A DNA stretch of 64,000 nt from Dickeya chrysanthemi NCPPB 402 (GCF_000406105.1 NZ_CM001974.1:2945274-3009273), one strand, 5' to 3'. Counted from the first letter of the stretch, positions 1-9,323 are shown. Numbers and translations are program-made. The notes: generated from the sequence alone by a model not told the origin.

Positions 1-1
1 G

Positions 2-1360
2 GTCTTACTGTGGCGAGAAATCACACCGTTGGCGTTTCCTATCTTTATTGAGGGATTGTGTGTGGTGTTGATGGGGATATTCAGCACCTTTCTGGTCAGT
101 TGGTTGGGTAAAGAAGCTATGGCGGCTGTTGGGCTGGCGGATAGCTTCAACATGCTGATCATCGCGTTTTTTACCGCCGTTGCATTGGGGACAGCTGTCG
201 TAGTGGCTTTCAGTCTGGGCCAACGCAATCGTAAGCAAGCCCGGCAGGCCGCGCGCCAATCCATCTCATTATTAGTCCTGATTTCCTTGTTATTAGTCGT
301 TCTGGTTGAAATCGCAGGTCAGGCTATCATTGATCTGATTGCCGGTAGCGCAGAGCCAGCCGTGAAGTCACTGGCGCTGACCTTCCTGCGTTTGACCGTG
401 TGGGGCTATCCCGCTTTGGCTATCACGCTGGTAGGGTGCGGCGCATTACGCGGCGCCGGCAATACTCGCTTGCCGATGATTATCAATATTGGCATGAATA
501 TCCTGAATATTCTGTTCAGCGGTGCCTTGATTTACGGCGTTGGTTCATGGCCCGGATTCGGTTTTATTGGCGCAGGCCTGGGAATCACCCTTTCCCGTTA
601 TCTCGGGGCACTTTGCGTCGTGCTCGCTCTGACAAAAGGCTTTAATGGCGCATTACGTATCCCATTCCTGAGTTATTTCGCCCCTTTTACTACGGCAATT
701 CTCTATGAGGTGCTCAGTATCGGCATCCCGGCCAGCATCGAATCGGTTATGTTTAATGTTGGAAAACTAATCACTCAGCGCTTTGTCGCCGGAATGGGAA
801 CCGAGGTGATCGCCGGTAATTTCATCGCTTTTTCGATTGTTGCGCTGATTAACCTTCCGGGTAATGCCCTGGGCTCGACGTCGACGATTATTGTGGGTTC
901 CCGTCTGGGCAAAGGGCAACGCATGCAGCCGGAACGACAACTAAAATATATTTTCTGGCTTTCCAATATTGGCTTATGTGCTTTGGCGCTACTTTCCATA
1001 CCCACGGCCGGGCTGCTGGCATCAATGTATACCAATGAACCGGATGTGATTACTGTTGTTAAACAGTTGCTCTGGCTAAATGCGTTGTTCATGCCGATAT
1101 GGGCCGCATCCTGGGTGTTGCCTGCCGGCTTGAAGGGAGCCAAAGATGCCAGCTATACCATGTGGGTAGCGCTGGCCGGTATGTGGGGATGTCGGGTGAT
1201 CGTCGGTTATATTTTGGGCATCATGCTGGGTTTCGGCGTACTGGGTGTCTGGATGGGAATGTTTTTTGATTGGATAGTTCGGGGCATACTATTTTATCGT
1301 CGTATGATTAGCGGCAAATGGTTATGGCGTTATCAACCGAAAACCAAATCGAATCCATAA
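2..1360 (+). CDS. MATE family multidrug/toxin efflux transporter (5' end outside window)
   Basis: Predicted inner-membrane exporter of the MATE family, which moves cationic drugs or metabolites outward in exchange for Na+ or H+. The reading frame is open from base 2 onward, so the N-terminus lies left of the window; a TTG at 29 is in frame but is probably not the start. The visible 443-452 residues form about a dozen hydrophobic segments in two similar halves, with the loop containing GCGALRGAGNTR in the first half and a matching PAGLKGAKDAS loop in the second, as in MATE proteins. The C-terminus is basic and cytoplasmic. It is transcribed alone, ahead of cybC. Family assignment is strong; substrate cannot be read. 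The stop codon lies in a 22-bp direct duplication. Confidence 0.9.
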   Translation, partial: VLLWREITPLAFPIFIEGLCVVLMGIFSTFLVSWLGKEAMAAVGLADSFNMLIIAFFTAVALGTAVVVAFSLGQRNRKQARQAARQSISLLVLISLLLVVLVEIAGQAIIDLIAGSAEPAVKSLALTFLRLTVWGYPALAITLVGCGALRGAGNTRLPMIINIGMNILNILFSGALIYGVGSWPGFGFIGAGLGITLSRYLGALCVVLALTKGFNGALRIPFLSYFAPFTTAILYEVLSIGIPASIESVMFNVGKLITQRFVAGMGTEVIAGNFIAFSIVALINLPGNALGSTSTIIVGSRLGKGQRMQPERQLKYIFWLSNIGLCALALLSIPTAGLLASMYTNEPDVITVVKQLLWLNALFMPIWAASWVLPAGLKGAKDASYTMWVALAGMWGCRVIVGYILGIMLGFGVLGVWMGMFFDWIVRGILFYRRMISGKWLWRYQPKTKSNP

Positions 1361-1387
1361 AAATGCCAAATCGAATCCATAAAAATG
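1344..1387. repeat. 22-bp direct tandem duplication across the transporter stop codon
   Basis: Two perfect adjacent copies of a 22-bp unit beginning ccaaatcgaatcc. The first copy contains the last codons and the TAA of the MATE gene; the second lies just downstream. This looks like a recent local duplication with no effect on the reading frame. Confidence 0.85.
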
Positions 1388-1627
1388 AAAGTACAGGCGG
1401 TGCATTCATAACACCGTCTTTGGTCCTCCCATTAATTTCATACAAATAGAGATCATTTATCATATCTAATGAGTTAGCTGAAAATAATCCCCTTATCATG
1501 TTATTTTAATAATTATCATTCCCACTCGGAATAAAATCCATTTGACCATCCATATTGGGTCGTGAATACTGCCGAAAACTAATAAGGGTATAAAACCCGC
1601 CATCCGGCTAACTAACAGGAGTGAGCA

Positions 1628-2005
1628 ATGAAAAAAGCAATTATGGCTATCAGTCTGGCAATCGCGGTATCAGCTGTAACGCTGCCGTTCACCAGTCAGG
1701 CTGCAGTCAAAGACGAAATGGGCGCAATGGCAAAAAGCTACAAGAGTGCCTCAGGTGCTACCGATGCCGCCACGCTAAAAGCGGATCTGCTGAACCTGAA
1801 AGACCATGCTACTAAGGCTAAAGCCGACCCGGAATTCGCTAATAGCCCAAACAGTAAAGTCTTTAATGAGGGGCTGGATAAGCTGCTTAAACAAATTGAT
1901 GCCGCCATCGCACTGGTTGATGCTGGAAAACTGCCGGAAGCCAAAGCCGCCACAGATGAGTTGAAAAAGACTCGTGCTGAGTATCACAAAAAACTCGGTG
2001 TGTAA
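1628..2005 (+). CDS. cybC: Cytochrome b562, periplasmic
   Basis: Small soluble periplasmic haem protein of the cytochrome b562 four-helix-bundle family, an electron carrier of uncertain partner. The 125-residue product starts with a signal peptide (basic MKK, hydrophobic core, cleavage near SQA-A at about residue 25). The two expected haem ligands are placed as in the family: Met31 near the start of the mature protein (DEMGAM) and His120 in the C-terminal helix (AEYHKK). It has the family's usual length. ATG at 1628 is preceded by a good ribosome site (aacaggagtgagca). A strong hairpin terminator follows 15 bases after the stop, so the gene is probably monocistronic. Confidence 0.9.
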   Translation: MKKAIMAISLAIAVSAVTLPFTSQAAVKDEMGAMAKSYKSASGATDAATLKADLLNLKDHATKAKADPEFANSPNSKVFNEGLDKLLKQIDAAIALVDAGKLPEAKAATDELKKTRAEYHKKLGV

Positions 2006-2020
2006 CTCGCGATAACCATT

Positions 2021-2057
2021 GCAGCAGTGTGGAACGAGCACTGCTGCTTTTTCTTTT
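2021..2057 (+). terminator. Rho-independent terminator of cybC
   Basis: Perfect 9-bp stem (gcagcagtg at 2021-2029 with cactgctgc at 2039-2047), a 9-base loop, then a T-rich tail on the + strand. Confidence 0.9.
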
Positions 2058-2065
2058 GCTTATGA

Positions 2066-2171
2066 ATATATTCCGTCATACCTCAAGTTGCAGGTGTGTT
2101 GACTGTATACTCGGCCCACAAATGGGTCTCACCCTTCGGCGCTGCTTGCAACTCGAATTATTTTGGGTATA
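2066..2171. repeat. Short dispersed palindromic repeat (YPAL/ERIC-like), copy 1
   Basis: Non-coding element with partly inverted ends: cgtcatacctcaagttgca on the left and gcaactcgaattattttgg on the right, running into gggtata. A diverged copy lies at 42668-42805, inside the PKS cluster. Elements with these ends are widespread in Yersinia, Serratia and Pectobacteriaceae; the exact family name is from memory and not verified. Confidence 0.7.
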
Positions 2172-2600
2172 AAGCCACACGACATATCTTTTATCTGCTG
2201 ATTTCTTTCAAATAGAACTCTCACGGGAAATGCATTCGGCATCCATCCGGAATCATAAAAATGATGGAATATCAAATTTATACATATCCATCTCTTCATT
2301 CCAACATGATTTAATTTCCTTTTTTTGTAATCCATTGGAAATGGCCACATTATTTTTATAACAAGAATGTGATTTCACGCATTAAGATACATCCTATAAA
2401 AGAAAACAACACATTGAAAAATCCGAGAATGAGAAAATAATCTGGATATCATGAAAGAAATACACTATAAAATAGAATGTCTCTCATAACACACATGCAT
2501 TGTGATATTAGTGAGAGTGTCAGATAGCAGGATGATATTAAATATACATTCTGTTTATTGTTAAGCTCACCCTATAACGATATGAAATGGAGATTCATTT
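2172..2600. other. AT-rich non-coding region upstream of celZ
   Basis: About 430 bases with no convincing gene, very AT-rich, presumably holding the celZ promoter. The last bases before the celZ ATG contain a usable ribosome site (aatggagattcattt). No operator could be identified with confidence. Confidence 0.5.
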
Positions 2601-3881
2601 ATGCCTATTTTTGATCTGGACAAGAAAAACACCTCCAATAAAAAGCAATACGCTTCACGTAAAAGCCTGTATTTTTCCGGTATTTGCTTAGGATTAAGTA
2701 TTACCTGTCTCTCCGCTAGTGCCTGGGCCAGCGTTGAACCACTTTCCGTCAGCGGTAATAAAATCTATGCCGGCGAAAAAGCTCAGAGCTTCGCCGGCAA
2801 TAGCCTATTCTGGAGTAATAATGGCTGGGGTGGTGAAAAATTCTATACTGCCGATACGGTTGCCTCACTGAAAAAAGACTGGGGCTCCAGTATTGTTCGT
2901 GCGGCGATGGGGGTACAAGAAGCTGGTGGTTATCTCCAGGATCCGGCCGGCAACAAAGCTAAAGTTGAAAAGGTTGTGGATGCGGCTATCGCCAACGACA
3001 TGTATGTGATTATTGACTGGCATTCACACTCAGCAGAAAATAACCGTAACGAAGCGATTAGCTTCTTCCAGGAAATGGCCAGGAAGTATGGCAAAAATCC
3101 TAATGTTATTTATGAAATCTATAATGAGCCACTTCAGGTTTCATGGAGTAACACAATCAAACCTTATGCAGAAGCGGTTATTTCCACTATCAGAGCGATT
3201 GATCCGGATAATCTCATTATTGTCGGCACACCCAGTTGGTCACAAAACGTAGACGAAGCCTCACGAGATCCAATCAACGCCAAGAATATTGCCTACACAT
3301 TACACTTCTATGCAGGAACACATGGCGAGTCGTTACGCAATAAAGCCCGTCAGGCGCTAAATAACGGTATCGCTCTTTTTGTTACCGAGTGGGGGGCGGT
3401 CAATGCCGATGGTAATGGTGGGGTAAATCAGGCAGAAACGGATGCCTGGGTAACATTTATGAAGGATAACAACATCAGCAACGCTAACTGGGCGTTGAAT
3501 GATAAAAATGAAGGGGCATCAACTTATTATCCTGACTCCAAAAACCTTACCGAGTCGGGCAAGAAAGTAAAATCGATCATTCAAAATTGGCCTTATAAAA
3601 TCAACAGTACATCCAGTACCACAACTGAGCCATCAACCGAACCCACACCAACGCCTACCACAGACGAGCCGGTGACGACGGATGAGCCGGCAACAACCAA
3701 CTGTTCGAATACCAATGTGTATCCGAATTGGGTCAGTAAGGACTGGGCCGGTGGGCAACCAAATCATAATGAAGCTGGCCAATCGATCGTCTACAAAGGC
3801 AATCTCTACACTGCAAACTGGTACACGACTTCTACCCCTGGCAGCGACTCCTCATGGTCGTTGGTCGGTAGCTGCAATTGA
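2601..3881 (+). CDS. celZ: Endoglucanase Cel5Z (cellulase, GH5 + C-terminal cellulose-binding module)
   Basis: Secreted endo-1,4-beta-glucanase that cuts cellulose in plant cell walls; in Dickeya it is exported across the outer membrane by the Out type II system. The 426-residue protein has a long signal peptide ending at Ala43 (AWA-S). A GH5 catalytic domain follows at about 44-335, with the acid/base Glu176 in EIYNEP and the nucleophile Glu263 in VTEWG; these equal mature residues 133 and 220 of the studied D. dadantii enzyme. A Ser/Thr/Pro/Glu-rich linker (about 336-370) leads to a C-terminal CBM5-type module with [16 protein letters not shown] and a terminal SCN cysteine. Length and order match the known CelZ; the linker is the most variable part. 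It is convergent with pelL. Confidence 0.97.
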   Translation: MPIFDLDKKNTSNKKQYASRKSLYFSGICLGLSITCLSASAWASVEPLSVSGNKIYAGEKAQSFAGNSLFWSNNGWGGEKFYTADTVASLKKDWGSSIVRAAMGVQEAGGYLQDPAGNKAKVEKVVDAAIANDMYVIIDWHSHSAENNRNEAISFFQEMARKYGKNPNVIYEIYNEPLQVSWSNTIKPYAEAVISTIRAIDPDNLIIVGTPSWSQNVDEASRDPINAKNIAYTLHFYAGTHGESLRNKARQALNNGIALFVTEWGAVNADGNGGVNQAETDAWVTFMKDNNISNANWALNDKNEGASTYYPDSKNLTESGKKVKSIIQNWPYKINSTSSTTTEPSTEPTPTPTTDEPVTTDEPATTNCSNTNVYPNWVSKDWAGGQPNHNEAGQSIVYKGNLYTANWYTTSTPGSDSSWSLVGSCN

Positions 3882-3904
3882 TTGTCGATTAGTTTGAGTC
3901 ACAT

Positions 3905-3931
3905 AAAACAGGGCTGCATATTGCAGCCCTG
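3905..3931 (-). terminator. Terminator between celZ and pelL
   Basis: Perfect 10-bp stem cagggctgca / tgcagccctg around a 3-base loop, in the 69-base gap between the two convergent genes. On the minus strand it is followed by four T, fitting termination of pelL; it may also stop celZ transcripts. Confidence 0.85.
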
Positions 3932-3950
3932 ATGCATAATATCTGATGAC

Positions 3951-5228
3951 TTAATTACGCTCAAACGCACCTAAATCCGGCGCACTACCTGAATAACTGA
4001 TATTGCTCTCCTTCGTACCGGCATTAATCAACTTTGAATTAGTCGACAAGCGAAACAGCGCAGTTTCAGGCAATGTCCCGTCATTATCACGTGATATCGT
4101 AGCCAGTGAGGTATCCAGGCTGACAAAATCAGATGCGGAAGCCACAGGGCCGGTGTCCCATGAGTTAGACTTCGCATCTGCATTATTAACAGTCGCCGAG
4201 CCGGACAGAGAAACGTTATTACGGAAGTAGTGCTTCTGACCTGATTTCACATTACTGCCGAAGCCATAGTTAATACCATTCTTGTATGACGTGTTATTTA
4301 TTACTGTCACACCACCGGCATTATTATTCTGATCAAAGCCCTTACTCACATTGCCAAATGCAACGGACCGTGTAATCTGGTGGTTACCAACTGCTTGATT
4401 CCCCCCTAATTTAAACCCATTGCCGTTACCTGCGAACGAACTATCACTCCAATAGTTGATACCATTGCGAAAAGCCCAACTATTCTCAATTACGACTTTC
4501 TGTGGACTGTCAAATAAGTCAAAACCGTCATCAGAGTTTTCCCATGCCCGGCATCCGGCAAAGCGGTTACCTGGGCCTTGTTTTTGTTTCGGCCCAAAGC
4601 CATCAGCCATACTGCCATTCTTTTTAGGATCATAATTACGATAAGCATCGGAGTTAATTACCGTGTTATATGAACCACCGTTATTGATTTCAAGACCAGT
4701 GTTACGGTTATGGTGAAACGCCGTATTCTCAAAGGTATTATGGCTACCCGTCACATAGGCTCCCTGATAGCCGGCACGAGTGACTTCAATGCCTTTAAAA
4801 TACCAATAATCCCCCGTCACATAGAAACCGTATGACGCCTGAACCCATTGACTGTCCGGGAATGAAAAATCAAATACTGCACGACCGCAATTCGCTGCCG
4901 CCACATAAATCGGCGAGCCCTCTTTCCCCGATTTATTAAAGGTTATGGTATTCCCTTTACCCTGCGTATAAGGAATAGTATATGTTCCTGGCTTAAGCAG
5001 AATCAGTTCTCCAGGGTTAGCTGCTGCCATAGCCGCAGTGAAACTCATTGGAGAATTAAAACTATTCCCATTATTGCTGCTGCTGCCATTCGGCGCAACG
5101 TAATAAATACGTTTAGTGCTGATGCCGCTGGTAAGATCCGAACTGCAATCCGCAGCCAGAACAGATGTACTATTGACTAAGAAAAACGCTGCCAACCCGG
5201 TACTGATAAAACAATTTAAATATTTCAT
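3951..5228 (-). CDS. pelL: Pectate lyase PelL (polysaccharide lyase family 9)
   Basis: Secreted Ca2+-dependent endo-pectate lyase that cleaves polygalacturonate by beta-elimination during plant maceration. The 425-residue product has a signal peptide of about 25 residues (cleavage near VLA-A). The rest is a right-handed parallel beta-helix with the Asn-rich repeats typical of PL9. Known active-site residues fall at the same numbers as in D. chrysanthemi Pel9A: calcium ligands Asp209, Asp233, Asp234 and Asp237 (NSDDGFD) and the catalytic base Lys273 (GFKLGG). The family usually travels through the Out system. Adjacency to celZ is the arrangement known from D. dadantii. Probably monocistronic; no clear KdgR site was recognised upstream. 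Confidence 0.96.
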   Translation of the reverse strand: MKYLNCFISTGLAAFFLVNSTSVLAADCSSDLTSGISTKRIYYVAPNGSSSNNGNSFNSPMSFTAAMAAANPGELILLKPGTYTIPYTQGKGNTITFNKSGKEGSPIYVAAANCGRAVFDFSFPDSQWVQASYGFYVTGDYWYFKGIEVTRAGYQGAYVTGSHNTFENTAFHHNRNTGLEINNGGSYNTVINSDAYRNYDPKKNGSMADGFGPKQKQGPGNRFAGCRAWENSDDGFDLFDSPQKVVIENSWAFRNGINYWSDSSFAGNGNGFKLGGNQAVGNHQITRSVAFGNVSKGFDQNNNAGGVTVINNTSYKNGINYGFGSNVKSGQKHYFRNNVSLSGSATVNNADAKSNSWDTGPVASASDFVSLDTSLATISRDNDGTLPETALFRLSTNSKLINAGTKESNISYSGSAPDLGAFERN

Positions 5229-5851
5229 CTCTTACCTCATGATATTGTAAAATTTATCTATCCATCGGCCCCAAGATGCGCACGCCGGGAAATGTCGCCA
5301 GAAAAATAAGCGGCGACTCAACCGACCTCACAGCAATAGCAACATTGATGATGAGCGTGAGTCAATCTGGCAGATTTAATCAACCAAGCTGTCGAGGTAA
5401 AATTACATTGGAAGAAAGTCGCACTCCTTCGACAGTCCTTGAACAGAGGCTGTTTTAAATACATTGCATCCTGCATATTGAGGTGAGGTCAGTATACTAT
5501 GTTTAGGCAACATGAATACGGATGAACTACCATTTGTATTATGAAAAAAAAGAAATTTATACCATGAAAAAATAAAATAATGACATAAATAATCAGCAGA
5601 ATATCAATACAAGATATTTACAACTCTCTTAAATAAAAATTACATTATTAGAATATGAATTCAAAAATGAGAAATCACACCAACCCGCAATCTTCTGTTT
5701 GCTGATAACTGAGCCATCACCTATCGCTGCCATCACCACGCGCCAGTTGGTTTAATGACGGGCATATACCACGAGACGACACGTAAAAAAACACGCTGTC
5801 ATCTCCATCTTTTTATTTCCCCGCTTCAAAACCAAAGACTGGACACACCAC
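5229..5851. other. Non-coding region between pelL and the lysis cassette
   Basis: About 620 bases. The pelL-proximal part should hold the pelL promoter (minus strand); the middle (about 5500-5680) is very AT-rich; the right part precedes the holin gene. Short open frames here show no recognisable protein features. Confidence 0.5.
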
Positions 5852-6163
5852 ATGAATGAAACTGATAAAAGCATCGTCTCACTATTTATCATCGGCACAC
5901 TGATTGCCGCCGGCAAAGTACTGGCGGGTAGCGAACCCATCACACTTCGACTGTTCGTCGGTCGTGTGATGCTGGGTGGGTTTGTCTCAATGATGGCCGG
6001 TATCGCACTGGTTCAATTTCCTGACCTATCGCCCGTCGCTATCAACGGTATCGGCGCCGCACTCGGCATCGCAGGTTATCAGACTATTGAACTGCTCATC
6101 CAACGTCGTGTGCGGCAACTGGATAAACAAGCCAAATCGGAGAAAAGCGACGATGCTCAATAA
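5852..6163 (+). CDS. Phage-type holin
   Basis: Small inner-membrane protein expected to form the lesion that releases the neighbouring endolysin to the periplasm. Its 103 residues contain three hydrophobic segments (about 9-25, 32-55 and 62-83), a charged hydrophilic tail rich in Lys/Arg and Glu/Asp, and a small N-terminal soluble part. The layout resembles P2/phage holin family 3 proteins. The endolysin ATG at 6153 overlaps its last codons, so the two are translationally coupled. The holin call rests on size, topology and position rather than on a motif. Confidence 0.8.
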   Translation: MNETDKSIVSLFIIGTLIAAGKVLAGSEPITLRLFVGRVMLGGFVSMMAGIALVQFPDLSPVAINGIGAALGIAGYQTIELLIQRRVRQLDKQAKSEKSDDAQ

Positions 6164-6644
6164 TTCCCCCAACCTGATTGCGTTTCTGGACATGCTGGCT
6201 TTTTCCGAAGGCACCGCAACGCACCCTTTAACCCGTAACCGCGGTTACGACGTCATTGTGACGGGTATTGATGGTAAACCGGAGATTTTCACTGACTATC
6301 ATGATCATCCGTTCGCTAATGGTCGCCCAGGTAAAATCTTCAACAAACAAGGGCAACGCTCCACCGCAGCCGGGCGCTATCAACAGCTCTATCGTTATTG
6401 GCCGGCATACAAAACACAGTTAAAACTGCAGGATTTCGGCCCCGATTCTCAAGACACACTGGCTATTCAGTTGATCAGAGAACGAAATGCACTGGAAGAC
6501 ATTAGGCAAGGCCGCATTGCCAACGCTATTAACCGATGCAACAACATCTGGGCCTCATTACCGGGCGCAGGTTACGGCCAACGCGAGCACAATACAGCGC
6601 GTCTGCTCGATATATATCAACAAGCAGGCGGGGAGCTGGCATGA
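6153..6644 (+). CDS. Lambda R-like endolysin (lytic transglycosylase)
   Basis: Peptidoglycan-cleaving endolysin of the phage lambda R type (GH104), forming 1,6-anhydromuropeptides. The 163-residue protein aligns by eye with lambda R over its whole length: FLDMLAFSEGT near the N-terminus with catalytic Glu19, the NRGYDVIVTG stretch, FTDYHDHP, AAGRYQ and the C-terminal NIWASLPGAGYGQ. It has no signal peptide, so it needs the holin. The ATG at 6153 is preferred because it fits lambda R and overlaps the holin stop; an earlier in-frame ATG at 6087 would sit deep within the holin gene. Its TGA overlaps the Rz start. Confidence 0.93.
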   Translation: MLNNSPNLIAFLDMLAFSEGTATHPLTRNRGYDVIVTGIDGKPEIFTDYHDHPFANGRPGKIFNKQGQRSTAAGRYQQLYRYWPAYKTQLKLQDFGPDSQDTLAIQLIRERNALEDIRQGRIANAINRCNNIWASLPGAGYGQREHNTARLLDIYQQAGGELA

Positions 6645-7063
6645 AAAGCGGCATGATCATCGCTGCCATCATAATGCTACTTATCGTCGGCGTCGGTGTG
6701 CAGTCCTGGCGGCTGCACGCCACCCATCAACTGGCAGAGCAGCAAGCGCAAACCCTGTCGCTACAGCAAACGGCGTTGAATGAAAAATCAACTCAACTAA
6801 AAACGCTGACTGAACAAGCTGAACGCAACAACGTTGAGCAAGCACGTCTACGCGACATGGCCGCCGATACCCAGGCAGCACTCTCCGAACGGCAAAAAAT
6901 AGTAGCGAGATTACAACATGAAAATGAAACGCTTAAACGCTGGGCTGATACTGATCTGCCTGCTGACATTATCCGGCTGCGTCAGCGCCCCGCCCTCTCC
7001 GGTGGCCGTGCTTACCGTGAATGGCTGTCCCAGACTGACTCCTTGCCGGTTTCCAACCGCTAA
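6641..7063 (+). CDS. Rz-like inner-membrane spanin (LysB type)
   Basis: Inner-membrane subunit of the spanin complex that disrupts the outer membrane in the last step of lysis. The 140-residue product has one N-terminal membrane anchor (about 4-20, IIAAIIMLLIVGVGV) followed by a long periplasmic coiled coil rich in Gln, Glu and Ala (about 25-105). ATG at 6641 overlaps the endolysin stop (atga). The gene for its lipoprotein partner Rz1 starts inside it in another frame, the nested arrangement usual for Rz/Rz1 pairs. Confidence 0.88.
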   Translation: MKSGMIIAAIIMLLIVGVGVQSWRLHATHQLAEQQAQTLSLQQTALNEKSTQLKTLTEQAERNNVEQARLRDMAADTQAALSERQKIVARLQHENETLKRWADTDLPADIIRLRQRPALSGGRAYREWLSQTDSLPVSNR

Positions 7064-7235
7064 CCCGCAAACCAACGGTGAACTCAACGTCCTGTTGGAC
7101 GAAACCGAAGCGGCACTAGCAATGTGTGCCGACCAGGTGGACATGGTTATCGATTGTCAGACAAAAAGCAGCGCCACTGATTCCACAGTTGCTGTGCCGG
7201 CTAGCCGACTAGCCAGGCCATCAAAAGAAGAGTGA
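6918..7235 (+). CDS. Rz1-like outer-membrane spanin lipoprotein (LysC type), nested in Rz
   Basis: Outer-membrane lipoprotein subunit of the spanin pair. The 105-residue product has a lipoprotein signal sequence with lipobox LSGC (Cys21) followed by a Pro-rich stretch (APPSP), both typical of Rz1. It begins within the Rz gene in a different frame and runs about 170 bases past the Rz stop, longer than lambda Rz1 but close to the P2 LysC style. A second in-frame ATG at 6924 is an alternative start. Confidence 0.88.
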   Translation: MKMKRLNAGLILICLLTLSGCVSAPPSPVAVLTVNGCPRLTPCRFPTANPQTNGELNVLLDETEAALAMCADQVDMVIDCQTKSSATDSTVAVPASRLARPSKEE

Positions 7236-7584
7236 TGGAGTCCGCGACTTAAGCCAAGCCGCGGGCGCACTGCCTGGGAGTAAGGGAGCAGCACAACAAG
7301 GAGTGTTTGGTCAACCGCCACCGGCCACAAGGGCCGGCTGTTGAAGAAAAGAGAAAAAAAACCAGATTGGCAATGTACCCAGTCCGCTCCCCACATCAGG
7401 TTGAATATCGTTGCCAAACAGTGACATTGCTGGATGTTGCGACCGCCATAAACTCCCCATTCCAGGAAAAGCCCATGCTGAGAATCTGGTCGCGGAAGAT
7501 ACGGCAGCACCCAGCTTGATGGCCGTTAATAAACGCTGACTTATTCGGCGGGCAAAAATAAACGTCTTCATCAGGCCATTCTGG
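7236..7584. other. Non-coding gap after the lysis cassette
   Basis: About 350 bases. A GC-rich inverted repeat (ccggcc acaa gggccgg, about 7320-7340) is visible but has no T tract. No tail, capsid or integrase remnant is recognisable. The convergent nuclease gene ends at 7585. Confidence 0.45.
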
Positions 7585-9273
7585 TTATGCAACTACTAGC
7601 TTATCTTGTTCATTTTCACTAGAGCTAGCCTTTTCTCTCTCAAGCGCGAGAGACTCTCTATATTCCTTCGCTTCTGCAAAAATAGTCCAGTGTGCATTAA
7701 TATTCATTCTATCAATCGCAGATTTTATTTCCTTTAACGTTACATTAAAAAATTCCTTTCTATTATTCATTTTATTTAACTGATTTCCTTTAAATACTTT
7801 ATGTAAACTATTCTCTAGTGAAGGAGCATCTTCACTATAAATCATAGCATGAACATCGAAAGCAAATGGAACACTCGCATCACTGAGTTCATAAATACGC
7901 TCTAATGGTTCAAGTCTACGAGTCATACCGATTTTAAATACATCCTCACCAAAAGAACCAATATTACTAATGACATAAACATGCCCTGATCTTGTCTGCT
8001 GAGCCATTGAAATAGCCCGTTGATTTTTCGCTTCAGCCTCATCGTATTTACGTTGTAATTCCTGAAGTTTTTTCTCAAGAGTCAAACGTTGTTCCTCACT
8101 CGCATCAAGCATTTCTTTTGTTGCTTTTTCAATGGCTTGCTTTATTGCTTTTTCTTCTTTCTCCGCCTCCTTTATGGCTTTCTCATATTCTCGCCTGGCT
8201 TTCTCTTCTTCTCTAAGTTGTTCTTTTATCCTTCTTTGCTCTTCTTTTTCTTGAAGCATGATTTCGTGTACAGCTACAGCCCATTTTAACTCATTAAGTC
8301 TTGCCTGAAGGAATGTATCCGTTATTCTGGCAGATCGGAAAGCAGCACCATTATAATTTACAAGGTTAAAGGCATCTTTGATTTCTTGAGCTAGTTTACC
8401 ATAGTTATTATTTTTAACCTTAGATAATACTGTATCTACTTTTCCGTTAAATGCATCAAGTACAAATTTAATTGCAGTATTTTTTCTTAATGGTTCAACA
8501 TAGTCACAGTCAGCAGCTTTAATTGATTGAATTAACGATTTAGTTAATTGTCTTGCTTTAATTAACTCTCGCCCTGAATCTGAAAATTCATACGCTTCGG
8601 CAAGTTCATCCAAAACACTTTGATTTGGAATAATCCATTCATCACCATAGCCATGTATTTTATTTTTCATTGATTGTGCAACATCTTTAAACTTCTCAGC
8701 AAACTCTCTGGCCTCATACGCAGCACCAGCTATTTCCTTTGCTTTATTTTCTGCAGATTGAATTAATGATGTTGCATTATCATGTGCATTGTTAATTATT
8801 TCATTGGCCTTTTCGTTGGCTAAATCTAATTTTTCTTTTGCTTTTAAACGAGCATCTCTTGCATCTCTAGTAATTGAAATGGCTTCAGCAGATGCATTGC
8901 TAATAGTCAACTCTGCTTGATGATTAGCATCAGACATTATCTTTTCAGCTGTTGACATAGCATTGTTAATTATATCCTTTGCCGAACTATCGGCTGCTCT
9001 TATTTTATCCTCATAATTAATAACAGCATCATGAAGATCTTGATATTGCCAAAGAGGTTCAGCTCTTTTAGTTATATCTGACAACTCTTGGGATTTTTCT
9101 TCTAAAGCTTGAACTAGAGCTAAGGCTCGGCGACTATCTTCTTGGGATTGTATCTTTAAGTCATCAACTTCTTTCTTGTAAATTTTTCTCTTCTTAATCT
9201 CTTTTATCCATAAAAACAGAAAAATCGGTGATAAAACTAAAATAGTTAGTAAAAAAAAAGCTCCTGTACTCAT
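7585..9273 (-). CDS. Membrane-anchored coiled-coil protein with DUF4041-like region and C-terminal GIY-YIG-like nuclease domain (SNIPE-like)
   Basis: The 562-residue protein has an N-terminal transmembrane helix (about 5-23) and a long coiled coil (30-205). A globular central part follows (about 206-340) that I match to DUF4041 (YGDEWIIPNQSVLDEL, then RSARITDTFLQARLNELKW). A very charged second coiled coil (341-425) leads to a nuclease-like domain of the GIY-YIG/T5orf172 type (430-523): VYVIS 432-436, KIGMTRR 447-453 and Glu487 in SLENSL. Proteins of this build include the anti-phage nuclease SNIPE, a membrane protein that cuts phage DNA as it enters; that link is from memory. The gene is much more AT-rich than its neighbours, a sign of transfer. 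It may share a transcript with the two small genes upstream. Confidence 0.8.
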   Translation of the reverse strand: MSTGAFFLLTILVLSPIFLFLWIKEIKKRKIYKKEVDDLKIQSQEDSRRALALVQALEEKSQELSDITKRAEPLWQYQDLHDAVINYEDKIRAADSSAKDIINNAMSTAEKIMSDANHQAELTISNASAEAISITRDARDARLKAKEKLDLANEKANEIINNAHDNATSLIQSAENKAKEIAGAAYEAREFAEKFKDVAQSMKNKIHGYGDEWIIPNQSVLDELAEAYEFSDSGRELIKARQLTKSLIQSIKAADCDYVEPLRKNTAIKFVLDAFNGKVDTVLSKVKNNNYGKLAQEIKDAFNLVNYNGAAFRSARITDTFLQARLNELKWAVAVHEIMLQEKEEQRRIKEQLREEEKARREYEKAIKEAEKEEKAIKQAIEKATKEMLDASEEQRLTLEKKLQELQRKYDEAEAKNQRAISMAQQTRSGHVYVISNIGSFGEDVFKIGMTRRLEPLERIYELSDASVPFAFDVHAMIYSEDAPSLENSLHKVFKGNQLNKMNNRKEFFNVTLKEIKSAIDRMNINAHWTIFAEAKEYRESLALEREKASSSENEQDKLVVA

Positions 9274-9323
9274 TTCATCCTCTATTTATATCCGAATTTT
9301 AGGGCGGGATATTAAACATCTCG

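Noticed and set aside
2583..2600. KdgR-like palindrome before celZ (gaaatggagattca)
   Set aside because: Half-sites are off in spacing and the sequence is explained by the ribosome site; no better candidate was found near pelL either.
7307..7592. Small open frames on both strands after Rz1
   Set aside because: No ribosome site, no recognisable domain and low-complexity composition; treated as non-coding.
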